A DNA stretch of 39,510 nucleotides from contig NZ_JABDMV010000075.1 of the NCBI RefSeq assembly GCF_013001275.1, positions 1 through 39,510 on the forward strand. The letters run 5' to 3'. The stretch's first letter is position 1. Each line of letters opens with the position of its first letter. The translations under genes were made by a program, and so were the position numbers. Below are positions 18,165 to 29,553 of this stretch, in pieces. The DNA is from Flaviramulus sp. (lineage in GTDB: Bacteria > Bacteroidota > Bacteroidia > Flavobacteriales > Flavobacteriaceae). The notes beneath the pieces were generated by a model. That model saw only the letters and a program-made list of their open reading frames with translations. It did not search any database and was not told the DNA's origin.

Positions 18165-19368
18165 CAATTTCTTTTAAAATTTTATTTATTATATCTGAAG
18201 CAACTTCTGCTTTAGATTTTAGTTTAAACTCCGTAATATTATTTTTATCATCAATAAATGTTACTTTGTTTGTGTCGCTTTTAAAGCCTGCGCCTTTATC
18301 GTTTAACGAATTTAATACAATTAAATTTAAATTCTTCTTTATTAGTTTAGCTTTGGCATTTTCCAGTTCATTATTAGTTTCTAAAGCGAAACCTACTAAA
18401 TATTGTTTCTTTTTTAAGGCTCCTAAAGAGGCCAAAATATCTTTTGTTCTTTCTAACTCTAAAGTTAACGTAGGTGTCTTCTTTTTTATTTTCTGAGATG
18501 CTACTTCTTTTGGTTTAAAATCTGCTACAGCTGCAGAAAGGATAGCAACATCAACAATATTAAAGCATTTATGTACTTCATCATACATATCTTGCGCACT
18601 CGTTACTAGAATTACATTTATTAAACTATGTGATACTTTTTGATGTGTTGGACCGGTAATTAAAACAACCTCAGCACCATTATTTGCAGCAGCTTTAGCA
18701 ATTTCAAAACCCATTTTACCACTAGAATGGTTTCCAATAAAACGAACAGGATCTAATGCCTCGTACGTTGGACCCGCTGTAATTAATACTTTTTTTCCTT
18801 TTAGAGGAAGCTTTCCTAATATATCATTTTCAATAAAAGTTAAGATATCTTCAGGTTCTGCCATTCTACCTTCTCCTACTAGTCCGCTAGCTAATTCCCC
18901 ACTAGTTGCAGGAATCATTATGTTTCCGTAGCTTTTTAAAACTTTAAAAGAACGACGTGTACTTTCGTGTTTGTACATGTCTAAATCCATGGCTGGCGCA
19001 AAATAAACAGGGCATTTAGCAGATAAATATGTGGCTAATAATAAATTATCGCAAACACCATTCGCCATTTTAGAAAGTGTATTTGCTGTAGCTGGTGCAA
19101 TTACAAATAAATCTGCCCATAGACCTAAATCTACATGGTTATTCCATACAGCGTTATCATCATCTTCATTTGTAAAAGATGAATATACCGGGTTTTTTGA
19201 AAGTGTTGATAAAGTTAAAGGAGTAATAAAATCTTTTGAAGATGGCGTGATTACAACTTTTACGTTTGCGCCCGATTTTATAAATAGCCTAACTAACGAA
19301 GCTGATTTATAAGCGGCAATACCACCACTAATTCCTACTAGTATGTTTTTGCCGCTTAGTATGCTCAT
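18157..19368 (-). CDS. coaBC: Bifunctional phosphopantothenoylcysteine decarboxylase/synthetase
   Basis: 403 residues. CoaB joins cysteine to 4'-phosphopantothenate and CoaC, an FMN enzyme, decarboxylates the product, on the way to coenzyme A. The CoaC domain (1 to about 180) has [16 protein letters not shown], the active-site His78 in [11 protein letters not shown] and [12 protein letters not shown]. The usual PxMNxxMW is [10 protein letters not shown], with Asp128 for Asn, and the usual ACG of the substrate flap is ASG, with Ser161 for the catalytic Cys. The CoaB domain (about 185-403) has [28 protein letters not shown] and the [12 protein letters not shown] loop. I think similar changes occur in other Bacteroidota, but could not check. 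It lies 6 bp after rpoZ. Confidence 0.92.
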   Translation of the reverse strand: MSILSGKNILVGISGGIAAYKSASLVRLFIKSGANVKVVITPSSKDFITPLTLSTLSKNPVYSSFTNEDDDNAVWNNHVDLGLWADLFVIAPATANTLSKMANGVCDNLLLATYLSAKCPVYFAPAMDLDMYKHESTRRSFKVLKSYGNIMIPATSGELASGLVGEGRMAEPEDILTFIENDILGKLPLKGKKVLITAGPTYEALDPVRFIGNHSSGKMGFEIAKAAANNGAEVVLITGPTHQKVSHSLINVILVTSAQDMYDEVHKCFNIVDVAILSAAVADFKPKEVASQKIKKKTPTLTLELERTKDILASLGALKKKQYLVGFALETNNELENAKAKLIKKNLNLIVLNSLNDKGAGFKSDTNKVTFIDDKNNITEFKLKSKAEVASDIINKILKEIDA

Positions 19369-19374
19369 AAGAAA

Positions 19375-19704
19375 TTATTCCTGAGTATCTTCCTCAGTAT
19401 TTCTAAAATAAATTTTATCAGTTAACCATTCTTGTACGGCTAAAGCATGAGGTTTTGGTAATTTTTCGTAAAATTTAGAAACCTCTATTTGTTCTTTGTT
19501 TTCAAAAATTTCCTCTAAACTATCATTGTAAGTAGCAAATTCTTCTAACTTATCAATAAGCTCTTTTTTAATTTCTGTATTAATTTGCTCAGCTCTTCTT
19601 GAGATTATAGAAATAGATTCGTAGATGTTTTCTGTTGGCTCATCTATTTGATTTCTGTCATACGTTACCGTATTAACTGGAGCATTGGTTTTTTTTAAAT
19701 CCAT
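19375..19704 (-). CDS. rpoZ: RNA polymerase omega subunit, Bacteroidota type
   Basis: 109 residues. It matches the flavobacterial omega-like family: NIYESISIISRRAEQINTEIK carries the conserved helix that packs against beta', followed by an acidic C-terminal extension. Omega aids RNA polymerase assembly. It lies 11 bp after bamD and 6 bp before coaBC in one operon. The assignment rests on family pattern and position, as omega proteins of this phylum are divergent from E. coli RpoZ. Confidence 0.8.
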   Translation of the reverse strand: MDLKKTNAPVNTVTYDRNQIDEPTENIYESISIISRRAEQINTEIKKELIDKLEEFATYNDSLEEIFENKEQIEVSKFYEKLPKPHALAVQEWLTDKIYFRNTEEDTQE

Positions 19705-19715
19705 TATAATTATAT

Positions 19716-20567
19716 TTAACTTTTTGTGCTGTAATTTTTTATTTCTTCTTCAATCTGAATAGACATTTTATTCACGGTTTCTATATATTTTGAATTTGTG
19801 AATGCTGTTTTAAATGCCATAGAATATTCTTTCGCTGCTACAAGTCGTTCTTTTTTCAAATAAACAACTCCGTTGACACTGTTTTTGTATTCTATACTAT
19901 TCATTGCTAATTTATAAGCAGCGTCTAATCTGTAAAAAAGAGCATCTTCCCGTAATATTGAACCAGGAAAATTAAAAAGAAAATTATCAAACGACTTTAT
20001 TGCCGCATTAAAATCTTTGGTAAATCCAGGAGCAATATCGGCATATTGTTTGGCAATGCTGTAAGCTTTTAATTCTAACTTATAATCTAATTCTTTTATA
20101 AGCGCATTCGCTTCAATCACAAATTCTGAATCTGGAAATAAATTAATAAATTCCTGTAATTTTTCTATTGCTTCTTTTGTTTCAGACTGGTCTTTTGTAT
20201 AAACTGGAGACAACATATAATAACTTTTAGCGCTCAAGAATGAGGCCTCTTCTAGTTTTTCACTTTTCGGGTAACTTGAAGCAAAACGCTCAAACTGATA
20301 TCCAGCAACATAGTAATCTTTCATTTTGTAAAATGAATTAGAATACAAGAACATTAATTTTTCAGCTTGCGGCTTACCTCTGTAATTAGGTACAATTTGT
20401 GCAAAAAGTCTATTTGCTTTTGAAAATTTCCCTTCGTTATAAAGGTCTTCACCCATTTTAAATTTTGTTGCTAAAGCGCCTTCTCCGTCAGCCTTAAGGG
20501 CTTTTTGATATTCACTACAACTACTTAAAATTGTTAGAAATATTATTGTGTAAAAAAACTTCTTCAT
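19716..20567 (-). CDS. bamD: Outer membrane assembly lipoprotein BamD
   Basis: 283 residues from the chosen start. The lipoprotein signal MKKFFYTIIFLTILSSCS ends in a lipobox Cys, and TPR-like helices follow (YNEGKFSKANRLFAQIVPNYRG, YYVAGYQFERFASSYPKSEKLEEASFL, KLQEFINLFPDSEFV), as in BamD, the partner of BamA in outer membrane protein insertion. An upstream in-frame ATG at 20585 would add six residues, but a TAATTTTG box ends two bases before it, so the transcript should begin inside that extension. It leads the bamD, rpoZ, coaBC, PorD-like, recN operon. Confidence 0.92.
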   Translation of the reverse strand: MKKFFYTIIFLTILSSCSEYQKALKADGEGALATKFKMGEDLYNEGKFSKANRLFAQIVPNYRGKPQAEKLMFLYSNSFYKMKDYYVAGYQFERFASSYPKSEKLEEASFLSAKSYYMLSPVYTKDQSETKEAIEKLQEFINLFPDSEFVIEANALIKELDYKLELKAYSIAKQYADIAPGFTKDFNAAIKSFDNFLFNFPGSILREDALFYRLDAAYKLAMNSIEYKNSVNGVVYLKKERLVAAKEYSMAFKTAFTNSKYIETVNKMSIQIEEEIKNYSTKS

Positions 20568-20586
20568 AGATTTTTGATGCAGCATG

Positions 20587-20594
20587 CAAAATTA
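20587..20594 (-). promoter_or_regulatory. -7 box for the bamD operon
   Basis: TAATTTTG on the minus strand within GTAATTTTGC, about 20 bp before the chosen bamD ATG. The same GTAATTTTGC context occurs before the lysozyme-like gene at 34699. No clear -33 TTTG is seen upstream. Confidence 0.5.
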
Positions 20595-20686
20595 CGTTTT
20601 TAATATGGATTTTAAAAATATTATTTTAATGCTAAAATAATTGCTTAACGTCAGTAATTATAAGGATTAAGTAATATTTAACACTC

Positions 20687-21565
20687 CTAGAAATTATTTA
20701 CAAAATCTTTAATCTTTTCATTTAGCTTATTTGATGCCGGAACTAGCGGCAACCTAACGGTATCTTTACATAAATTTAAGGCATTAAAAACAGATTTTAT
20801 TCCTGCCGGATTGTTCTCTTCAAAAATATAACCAATCACATCCATTAACTTATAATGAAGTTTGTATGCTTCTTTTGCATTTCCTTTTAAACCTAGCCGT
20901 ATCATTTCTGAGAATTCTCGTGGAAACCCTTGTCCTATCACAGATATAACGCCTGCTCCTCCGGCTAAAACAACACCTAATGCTAAATCATCATCTCCAG
21001 AAATAATTAAAAAATCTTTTGGTTTATTTTTAATTAAATCTAAATATTGAGACATATTGTTACCCGCTTCCTTAATCGCAATGATATTTTCAAAATCTTT
21101 AGCCAATCTTAATGTCGTTTCGGCCTCTATATTTTTTGATGTTCTACCAGGTACGTTATATAAAATAATATCTATGGGTGAAGTTTCAGAAATTGCTTTA
21201 AAATGCTGATAAATGCCTTCTTGTGTTGGTTTACTATAATAAGGAGAGACTGATAATACGGCATCAATATTACTTAAATCAGTAGATTTTATTTCTTCAA
21301 TAACCAGAGCTGTATTATTACCTCCAATGCCCAATACCAAAGGTACACGACCATTATTTGCATCAGAAATAGTTTTAACAATTTCCTTTTTTTCTTGTTT
21401 AGTTATAGTAACGCTTTCACCTGTTGTACCACATATTACTAAATATTCAGTACCGTTATCAATATTATAATTTACAATGTTAGCCAACGCGGTGTGGTCT
21501 ATACTTAAATCTGATTTAAAAGGAGTTACAAGTGCAACACCTGTACCCAGGAACTTACTATTCAT
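20687..21565 (-). CDS. dapA: 4-hydroxy-tetrahydrodipicolinate synthase
   Basis: 292 residues, normal length. DapA condenses pyruvate with aspartate semialdehyde, the first committed step of diaminopimelate and lysine synthesis. The catalytic residues are visible: GTTGES (46-51), Tyr136 in ILYNVPGRT and the Schiff-base Lys165 in IAIKEAGNN. The late [14 protein letters not shown] segment is typical. Its ATG shares one base with the TAA of the DUF6913 gene (TAATG). DapF of the same pathway is encoded near the right end of the window. Confidence 0.95.
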   Translation of the reverse strand: MNSKFLGTGVALVTPFKSDLSIDHTALANIVNYNIDNGTEYLVICGTTGESVTITKQEKKEIVKTISDANNGRVPLVLGIGGNNTALVIEEIKSTDLSNIDAVLSVSPYYSKPTQEGIYQHFKAISETSPIDIILYNVPGRTSKNIEAETTLRLAKDFENIIAIKEAGNNMSQYLDLIKNKPKDFLIISGDDDLALGVVLAGGAGVISVIGQGFPREFSEMIRLGLKGNAKEAYKLHYKLMDVIGYIFEENNPAGIKSVFNALNLCKDTVRLPLVPASNKLNEKIKDFVNNF

Positions 21566-22089
21566 TATTTCTTTATTTTATTTAAGATACTCAGATATTT
21601 TAAAATTTCTTCTTTAAATAATCCAAATTGTTTAAAGCTAGTTTTTATTATCAAATCGTTTAATCGCTCATCAGTTTGTAAAATTCCAACTTTAAATTTA
21701 GCTTTCGATCGAGCTGTAATAATTTTTAATTCTAAAATTTCTTTTTCATAATAACTTACTAATAAATCAAAGTTGGTGTCTAAGAAAGATTGTAATTCTA
21801 CATTTTTTATATTTCCTCTCCATCCAAAATCTTTAGGATTAAAACATAAATCCCAAGAATTTAAATTCTCTTTTTTCATTTCTGAAAAAGTAATTATTTT
21901 TAATTTATTAGGATGAATTTTTAATGATTCTGAAAGATTTCTAAACAATTCAAAATCATCTACTTCATCAATATTTAAGATAACACCTAAATTTTCAATT
22001 ATATTATCTGTAACATTCAAATGCCTTTCAGATAGTAATTTGTTTAAGTACTTTTTATTAGATTTTTCTTTAAAACCTTTTAAAATCAT
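21565..22089 (-). CDS. DUF6913 hypothetical protein
   Basis: 174 residues, cytoplasmic, Lys/Leu-rich, no signal or membrane segment. I recognise the flavobacterial DUF6913 pattern: an N-terminal [21 protein letters not shown]-like strand region, [10 protein letters not shown], then [15 protein letters not shown] and [18 protein letters not shown]. No function is known. It is translationally coupled to dapA and has a good TACCTTTG promoter box, so it is the first gene of the dapA unit. Confidence 0.65.
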   Translation of the reverse strand: MILKGFKEKSNKKYLNKLLSERHLNVTDNIIENLGVILNIDEVDDFELFRNLSESLKIHPNKLKIITFSEMKKENLNSWDLCFNPKDFGWRGNIKNVELQSFLDTNFDLLVSYYEKEILELKIITARSKAKFKVGILQTDERLNDLIIKTSFKQFGLFKEEILKYLSILNKIKK

Positions 22090-22098
22090 TTATCTTTA

Positions 22099-22115
22099 AC
22101 CTTTGCACAAAGGTA
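22099..22115. promoter_or_regulatory. Palindromic divergent promoter core
   Basis: ACCTTTG-CA-CAAAGGT (22099-22114) is a perfect inverted repeat between divergent genes. On the minus strand it supplies TACCTTTG (22108-22115), an exact -7 box for DUF6913-dapA, about 18 bp before its ATG. On the plus strand the mirror arm and TATCTTTA (22091-22098) could serve the nucleotidase pair. Confidence 0.55.
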
Positions 22116-22146
22116 GCAAAAGTACTTTCAAAAATTACTTTTATAA

Positions 22147-22905
22147 ATGAGGTTTACATATTTATTATTTTTGTTAAATATTTTTATTTTTTCGAGTTGT
22201 AAAAAGCAAAAATTACACATTTCAAAAATTGTAGGCGCCCAAATACCAATCACCGATTCCATAATAGTCAATCCTGAAATTGAAGATTACATCAAGCCAT
22301 TTAGAGAGAATATCCGTAAAGATTTAGATAGTGTTTTGGCTTATTCTGTAAATACTTTCACAAAAACCGATGGTGATTTAAACACTGCCATTGGAAATTT
22401 TATGGTAGATGCCATATATAATGAAGCTAACCCCATTTTTAAATCTAGAACTGGCAACGAAATTGATATGGTTTTATTAAACCATGGAGGTATTCGTTCA
22501 ATTTTATCAAAAGGGAATGTTACTAAAAGAACCGCATTTGAATTAATGCCCTTTGAAAACAGTGTGGTGGTTGTAGCATTAAAAAGTTCGCAAATAGATA
22601 GTTTAATTGCGTTTTTGGCAAATTCAAAAATAGCACATCCAATATCTAAACTTAAATTAGCGCTTAATCAAGATTTTAAGGTTGTTGAAGCGCAAATAAA
22701 AGGAAAAGATATTGTACCCAACAAAACCTATTATGTGGCCACTAACGATTATTTATATAATGGTGGTGATAATATGACATTTTTTAAACCCAACGACTCT
22801 ATATATTATTTAAACTATAAAATAAGGAATGCCATAATCGATAGTTTTATAAAAGCAGATACGATTAATCCAGTAATTGATGACAGATTCATTCAAATTA
22901 AATAA
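22147..22905 (+). CDS. 5'-nucleotidase C-terminal domain lipoprotein
   Basis: 252 residues with a lipoprotein signal (MRFTYLLFLLNIFIFSSC, then KKQK). The rest is the 5_nucleotid_C domain alone: NTAIGNFMVDAI, the nucleoside-binding loop LLNHGGIRSIL, FELMPFENSVVVV and the late TYYVATNDYLYNGGDNM. In ordinary 5'-nucleotidases this domain follows the metal domain in one chain; here the metallophosphatase is the next gene, 3 bp away. The two products probably form one active nucleotidase in the cell envelope. Confidence 0.88.
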   Translation: MRFTYLLFLLNIFIFSSCKKQKLHISKIVGAQIPITDSIIVNPEIEDYIKPFRENIRKDLDSVLAYSVNTFTKTDGDLNTAIGNFMVDAIYNEANPIFKSRTGNEIDMVLLNHGGIRSILSKGNVTKRTAFELMPFENSVVVVALKSSQIDSLIAFLANSKIAHPISKLKLALNQDFKVVEAQIKGKDIVPNKTYYVATNDYLYNGGDNMTFFKPNDSIYYLNYKIRNAIIDSFIKADTINPVIDDRFIQIK

Positions 22906-22908
22906 ATA

Positions 22909-23826
22909 ATGAAACGGAGAAACTTTTTACAACAAGCAACAGCTGGAACCGCATTAGTTACACTTTGTGGTTTGGGACTACAGTCGTTTACAACAATAGA
23001 AAAAACAAAAAAGATAACTATTTTACATACTAATGATGTACACAGCCATATTGATGCTTTTGGATCAGAGGATGGTAGAATTGCCAACTTAGGAGGAGTA
23101 GCAAGACGCGCGAGTTTGATTGAATCTATTAGAAAAGAAAACTCAAATACTCTTTTACTAGATGCTGGCGACATTTTCCAAGGAACACCATATTTTAATT
23201 ATTATGGAGGCGAATTAGAGTTTAAATTAATGAGTAAACTAAAATACGATGCCGCCACGATTGGAAATCATGATTTTGATAACGGTATAGATGGATTATA
23301 TGCACAATTGCCGCATGCAGAATTTCAATTTGTTTCGGCAAATTATGATTTTTCAAATACTATAATGGACACGCATGCTAAACCTTATAAAATATTTAAA
23401 AAAGATGGGATTAAAATTGGAGTATTTGGCTTAGGCATAGAATTAAATGGGTTGGTAAATCCTAGCATGTTTAAAGAAACCAAATATTTAGACCCTATAG
23501 AAATCACACAGGATATGACTCGTATTTTGAAAGATGAAAAAGGATGTGATTTAATTATCTGTTTATCTCATTTGGGCTATAATTATAGGAATAGCCAAAC
23601 TAAAATAAGTGATTTGAAACTTGCTCGAGCAACTAAAAACATCGATTTAATAATAGGCGGACATACGCATACTTTTTTACCAAAACCAACTATCGTTAAG
23701 AATATTGATGATAAAAATATGTTGGTAAATCAGGTTGGATGCTATGGTATTAATCTAGGGAAAATTGATTTTTACTTTGATTCAGATAAAAACAAATCGG
23801 CTAGCGGTACTTCGATTATAGTTTAA
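22909..23826 (+). CDS. 5'-nucleotidase metallophosphatase domain protein with Tat-like signal
   Basis: 305 residues. The N-terminus MKRRNFLQQATAGTALVTL fits a twin-arginine signal. The metallophosphatase motifs are complete: TNDVHSHI, DAGDIFQGTP, GNHDFDNG, SHLGYN and GGHTHTFLPKP, which hold two metal ions. It lacks the C-terminal substrate-binding domain, which is the product of the gene immediately upstream. A nucleotide 5'-phosphatase role is the best guess; other phosphoesters or UDP-sugars are possible. Confidence 0.88.
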   Translation: MKRRNFLQQATAGTALVTLCGLGLQSFTTIEKTKKITILHTNDVHSHIDAFGSEDGRIANLGGVARRASLIESIRKENSNTLLLDAGDIFQGTPYFNYYGGELEFKLMSKLKYDAATIGNHDFDNGIDGLYAQLPHAEFQFVSANYDFSNTIMDTHAKPYKIFKKDGIKIGVFGLGIELNGLVNPSMFKETKYLDPIEITQDMTRILKDEKGCDLIICLSHLGYNYRNSQTKISDLKLARATKNIDLIIGGHTHTFLPKPTIVKNIDDKNMLVNQVGCYGINLGKIDFYFDSDKNKSASGTSIIV

Positions 23827-23858
23827 CTTATTAGACGCTTTGAAAGCATTGTTAATTA

Positions 23859-24611
23859 CTAATCTAATACCATATAATTCTTTTCTCCATTTTCTTCATT
23901 TAATAGCTTAGATTGTTGGTAAAAGAAATAAAATGCTCCTAATGCTAAAGATGTTCCTAAGATATTTAATAAGCTTCTTTCAGATAAATATATGAATGCA
24001 ATATCAATAACTTCTGAAAAAACTAAACATAGTGATCCAATAAATAAATAAAAAGATTTTTTATTGTCTCTATAAAAATAGTTTAGCAATGCAGATGAAA
24101 GTACTGATAGCATTACGATATTATATACCAATTCTACTGCGTATTCATACTCATAATAAATATTGGGCTCTACAATAACTTGCAAAACATAAACTAAATA
24201 AACATTCAGAATAGATAAGACTAATAAGTGAATTTTATAATGTTTGATTACATGTATAAATGAAAGTGAACTAGCTATTTTAAAAAATAAAAACAAGTAC
24301 GCCAATATATATAAAATACTGCCTATATAATAATCGTATTCAAAAATGATATGGTCATGGCTATATGCACTATTGTTAACTAAAACATCCCTTACCGCTA
24401 TTCCTAAAAGATCGGAAACAGAGTATAAAACTAAAAACAACATAAATAAGATGCTTTTATTTTTTACAAACAAAAAATAAATAACAGTTATAAGTGGAAT
24501 TATAAGCGAATCTAAATGGTATGCTAAATTATATTCTCCTAATACTTCAAAAAATGCAAAAAAGACATATAATAAAACAACACAACCAACTAATATTTTA
24601 GAATTGTACAT
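23859..24611 (-). CDS. Multi-pass membrane protein, possibly YhhN-like
   Basis: 250 residues with about seven to eight hydrophobic helices across nearly the whole length. YSVSDLLGI (about 62-70) and VFSEVIDIAFIY (about 198-209) look like two related acidic helix starts, as in YhhN/TMEM86 lysoplasmalogenase-type proteins, but the match is weak. The function is unknown. It has its own promoter box just after ligA and converges on the nucleotidase gene without an obvious terminator. Confidence 0.6.
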   Translation of the reverse strand: MYNSKILVGCVVLLYVFFAFFEVLGEYNLAYHLDSLIIPLITVIYFLFVKNKSILFMLFLVLYSVSDLLGIAVRDVLVNNSAYSHDHIIFEYDYYIGSILYILAYLFLFFKIASSLSFIHVIKHYKIHLLVLSILNVYLVYVLQVIVEPNIYYEYEYAVELVYNIVMLSVLSSALLNYFYRDNKKSFYLFIGSLCLVFSEVIDIAFIYLSERSLLNILGTSLALGAFYFFYQQSKLLNEENGEKNYMVLD

Positions 24612-24633
24612 AACAATAATTAACGTTCATGTA

Positions 24634-24667
24634 CAAATATAATTTTTTTTTACAATTAAACGACAAA
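24634..24667 (-). promoter_or_regulatory. Promoter for the multi-pass membrane protein gene
   Basis: TATATTTG at 24634-24641 (minus) is an exact -7 match. A TTTG at 24664-24667 lies 22 nt upstream, at the long end of normal spacing. The expected leader is under 20 nt. Confidence 0.5.
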
Positions 24668-24670
24668 AAA

Positions 24671-27545
<2,875 letters not shown>

Positions 27546-27549
<4 letters not shown>

Positions 27550-28037
27550 AAATCTTTTATCATCCAAACGCCGCATGAATAATGTCCGGTATTCCCTAGT
27601 GCATTTTTTAAATGTTTGAATCCATAACTTTCATAAATATGTATGGCTGCTTTAAGTTGAGATGCAGATTCTAAGTAACATTGTTTGTACCCCAATTTTT
27701 TTGCAGACTTCATACATTTTTCAAAAAGCTCCCTTCCATACCCTTTGCCTCTTACTTTAGGCGAGAAATACATTTTTTGAATCTCACAAACTTTAGATTC
27801 AAAATCTTTTAACGGCTTTACACCACCACCTCCCAAAATTTCACCGTTAGCATCTATTACAAAATAAACGTCGTTTTCGTTTTGGTAAGACTCATACATT
27901 TTTGGTGTTTCATCATCTGAATATGCTGTACCTTCTAAAGGGATTTTAAACTCATGAAAACATCCTCTTATCACTTCCTCGATTTGAGCATTGTCTTGAG
28001 GTTCAATTTCTCGAATAACTATGTTATCTTTACTCAC
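27546..28037 (-). CDS. GNAT-family N-acetyltransferase
   Basis: 163 residues covering a single GNAT domain: IREIEPQDNAQIEEVI at the start, VYFVIDANGEILGGGGVKPL, the acetyl-CoA loop VRGKGYGRELF and CYLESASQLKAAIHIYESYGF. The acceptor is unknown. The start appears to be GTG (28035-28037); no ATG lies near the conserved N-terminus. It is the first gene of the GNAT, prmC, ligA operon. Confidence 0.85.
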
Positions 28038-28041
28038 TTAA

Positions 28042-28064
28042 TTCACTTTATTTGAATAAGTGAA
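28042..28064. promoter_or_regulatory. Inverted repeat between divergent GNAT and lipoprotein genes
   Basis: TTCACTT (28042-28048) and AAGTGAA (28058-28064) flank 9 bp in the 53-bp divergent intergenic region. It could be an operator; no exact TAnnTTTG box is visible on either strand here. Confidence 0.3.
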
Positions 28065-28090
28065 GATACGTTAATTAGCAAAAAACTAAA

Positions 28091-28546
28091 ATGAAAAAGC
28101 TTATAATCTTATCAACAATATTTGCGTTATTATCGAGTTGCTCTGTAAATGAAAAACCAAAGTTTATTGGTTTAGAAAATATAAAAGTATTAGAATCATC
28201 TTCAAAATTTATTACTATTACAGCTGACGCTTTATTTATAAATCATAACGATATTGGTGGCAACTTAAAAGCCGATGATATAAAAGTTTTTATTAACGAT
28301 AATGAAATGGCTACCATTTCTACAGAAAGTTTTAAAGTGCCCGCTAAAAAAGAATTCACTATACCATTAAAAACAAAAGTGCCTATGGATAGTTTATTTA
28401 GCAATAAAAGCATTGGTGGTATAATTGGAAGTCTTTTTAGTAAGAAAGTAAAAGTGCAATATAAAGGAGATATAAAATATAGCACTTTTGGTTTCTATTA
28501 CAGCTATTTAATAGATACAACAGAAGATATAAAAATTAAGATTTAA
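28091..28546 (+). CDS. Small LEA14-like lipoprotein
   Basis: 151 residues with a lipoprotein signal (MKKLIILSTIFALLSSC). The mature part is one beta-sandwich domain like late embryogenesis abundant type 2 (LEA14) proteins: LENIKVLESSSKFITITADALFIN, then DIKVFINDNEMATI and FKVPAKKEFTIPLKTKVP. Such proteins are common small lipoproteins in Bacteroidota with no assigned function. It begins an operon with ribD (2-bp gap). Confidence 0.65.
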   Translation: MKKLIILSTIFALLSSCSVNEKPKFIGLENIKVLESSSKFITITADALFINHNDIGGNLKADDIKVFINDNEMATISTESFKVPAKKEFTIPLKTKVPMDSLFSNKSIGGIIGSLFSKKVKVQYKGDIKYSTFGFYYSYLIDTTEDIKIKI

Positions 28547-28548
28547 AT

Positions 28549-29553
28549 TTGACCCAGCACGAAACTTACATAAAACGATGTATTGAAATTGCCAAAAACG
28601 GTCTAGGAGCTACTAGACCAAACCCCATGGTAGGCTGCGTTATTACCTGTAATAATAAAATTATTGGTGAAGGATATACAAGTGAATATGGAGGAAGCCA
28701 TGCTGAAGCTAACGCCATAAATTCTATTCTAGATAAAAATTTATTAAAACAAGCAACGCTTTATGTGACTTTAGAACCCTGCTCACATTTTGGTAAAACA
28801 CCTCCTTGTAGCGATTTAATTGTGAAACATCAAATTCCTAATGTAATTATAGGATGCATCGATGATAACCCCGAGGTTTCAGGAAAAGGAATAATAAAAT
28901 TAGAAGAAGCAGGTTGCAAAGTTACGGTTGGAGTTTTAGAAAAAGACTGTAAATCGCATCACAAAAGGTTTTTTACATTTCATAATAAAAAGCGTCCATA
29001 TATCATTTTAAAATGGGCTGAAACGATTGATGGTTTTATTGCTCCTGAATCTAAATATGTAACAAAACCAGTTTGGATTACAAATGAGATTTCTAAACAA
29101 ATGGTTCATAAATGGCGAGCGGAAGAACAAGCGATTTTAGTAGGAACAAACACTGTGATTGAAGATAACCCTCGTTTAACGACAAGGGATTGGATTGGAA
29201 AAAACCCAATTAGGATAGTTATTGATAAAAACGAAAAACTTTCTAAAAAACATGCGGTTTTTAATGCTGATGCTGAAACTATTTTAGTTTCAAAAAACAG
29301 TTTTGATTTTTCAAAAAATGTAGCACAACAAATCTGTGATTTACTATTTCAAAAAAATATTAACTCCATTATTATTGAAGGCGGAACTCGAACACTACAA
29401 ACATTTATAGATGAAAATCTTTGGGATGAAGCTAGAGTATTTAAAGGCATGGTAAAATTTAAAAAAGGCGTAAAAGCACCTCAACTAAAAGGAAGGCTAA
29501 TTTCCGAAGAAAATATAATTACTGATACTCTTAAAATTTACACGAATGATTAA
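28549..29553 (+). CDS. ribD: Bifunctional riboflavin deaminase/reductase RibD
   Basis: 334 residues. RibD deaminates and then reduces the pyrimidine intermediate early in riboflavin synthesis. The deaminase domain (1-145) has RPNPMVGCV, the zinc site HAEANA (His51, Glu53) and PCSHFGKTPPC (Cys78, Cys87). The reductase domain (from about 150) has ILKWAETIDGFIAP, LVGTNTVIEDNPRLTTRDW and IIIEGGTRTLQTF. The start is a TTG (28549-28551), two bases after the previous stop; the first in-frame ATG would delete conserved residues. It overlaps the HAD gene by 8 bp. Confidence 0.94.
   Translation: MTQHETYIKRCIEIAKNGLGATRPNPMVGCVITCNNKIIGEGYTSEYGGSHAEANAINSILDKNLLKQATLYVTLEPCSHFGKTPPCSDLIVKHQIPNVIIGCIDDNPEVSGKGIIKLEEAGCKVTVGVLEKDCKSHHKRFFTFHNKKRPYIILKWAETIDGFIAPESKYVTKPVWITNEISKQMVHKWRAEEQAILVGTNTVIEDNPRLTTRDWIGKNPIRIVIDKNEKLSKKHAVFNADAETILVSKNSFDFSKNVAQQICDLLFQKNINSIIIEGGTRTLQTFIDENLWDEARVFKGMVKFKKGVKAPQLKGRLISEENIITDTLKIYTND

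Noticed and set aside
23827-23858. Terminator between the nucleotidase and the multi-pass membrane protein genes
   Set aside because: Only a 5-bp GCTTT/AAAGC match with a one-base loop; it cannot form a stable hairpin.
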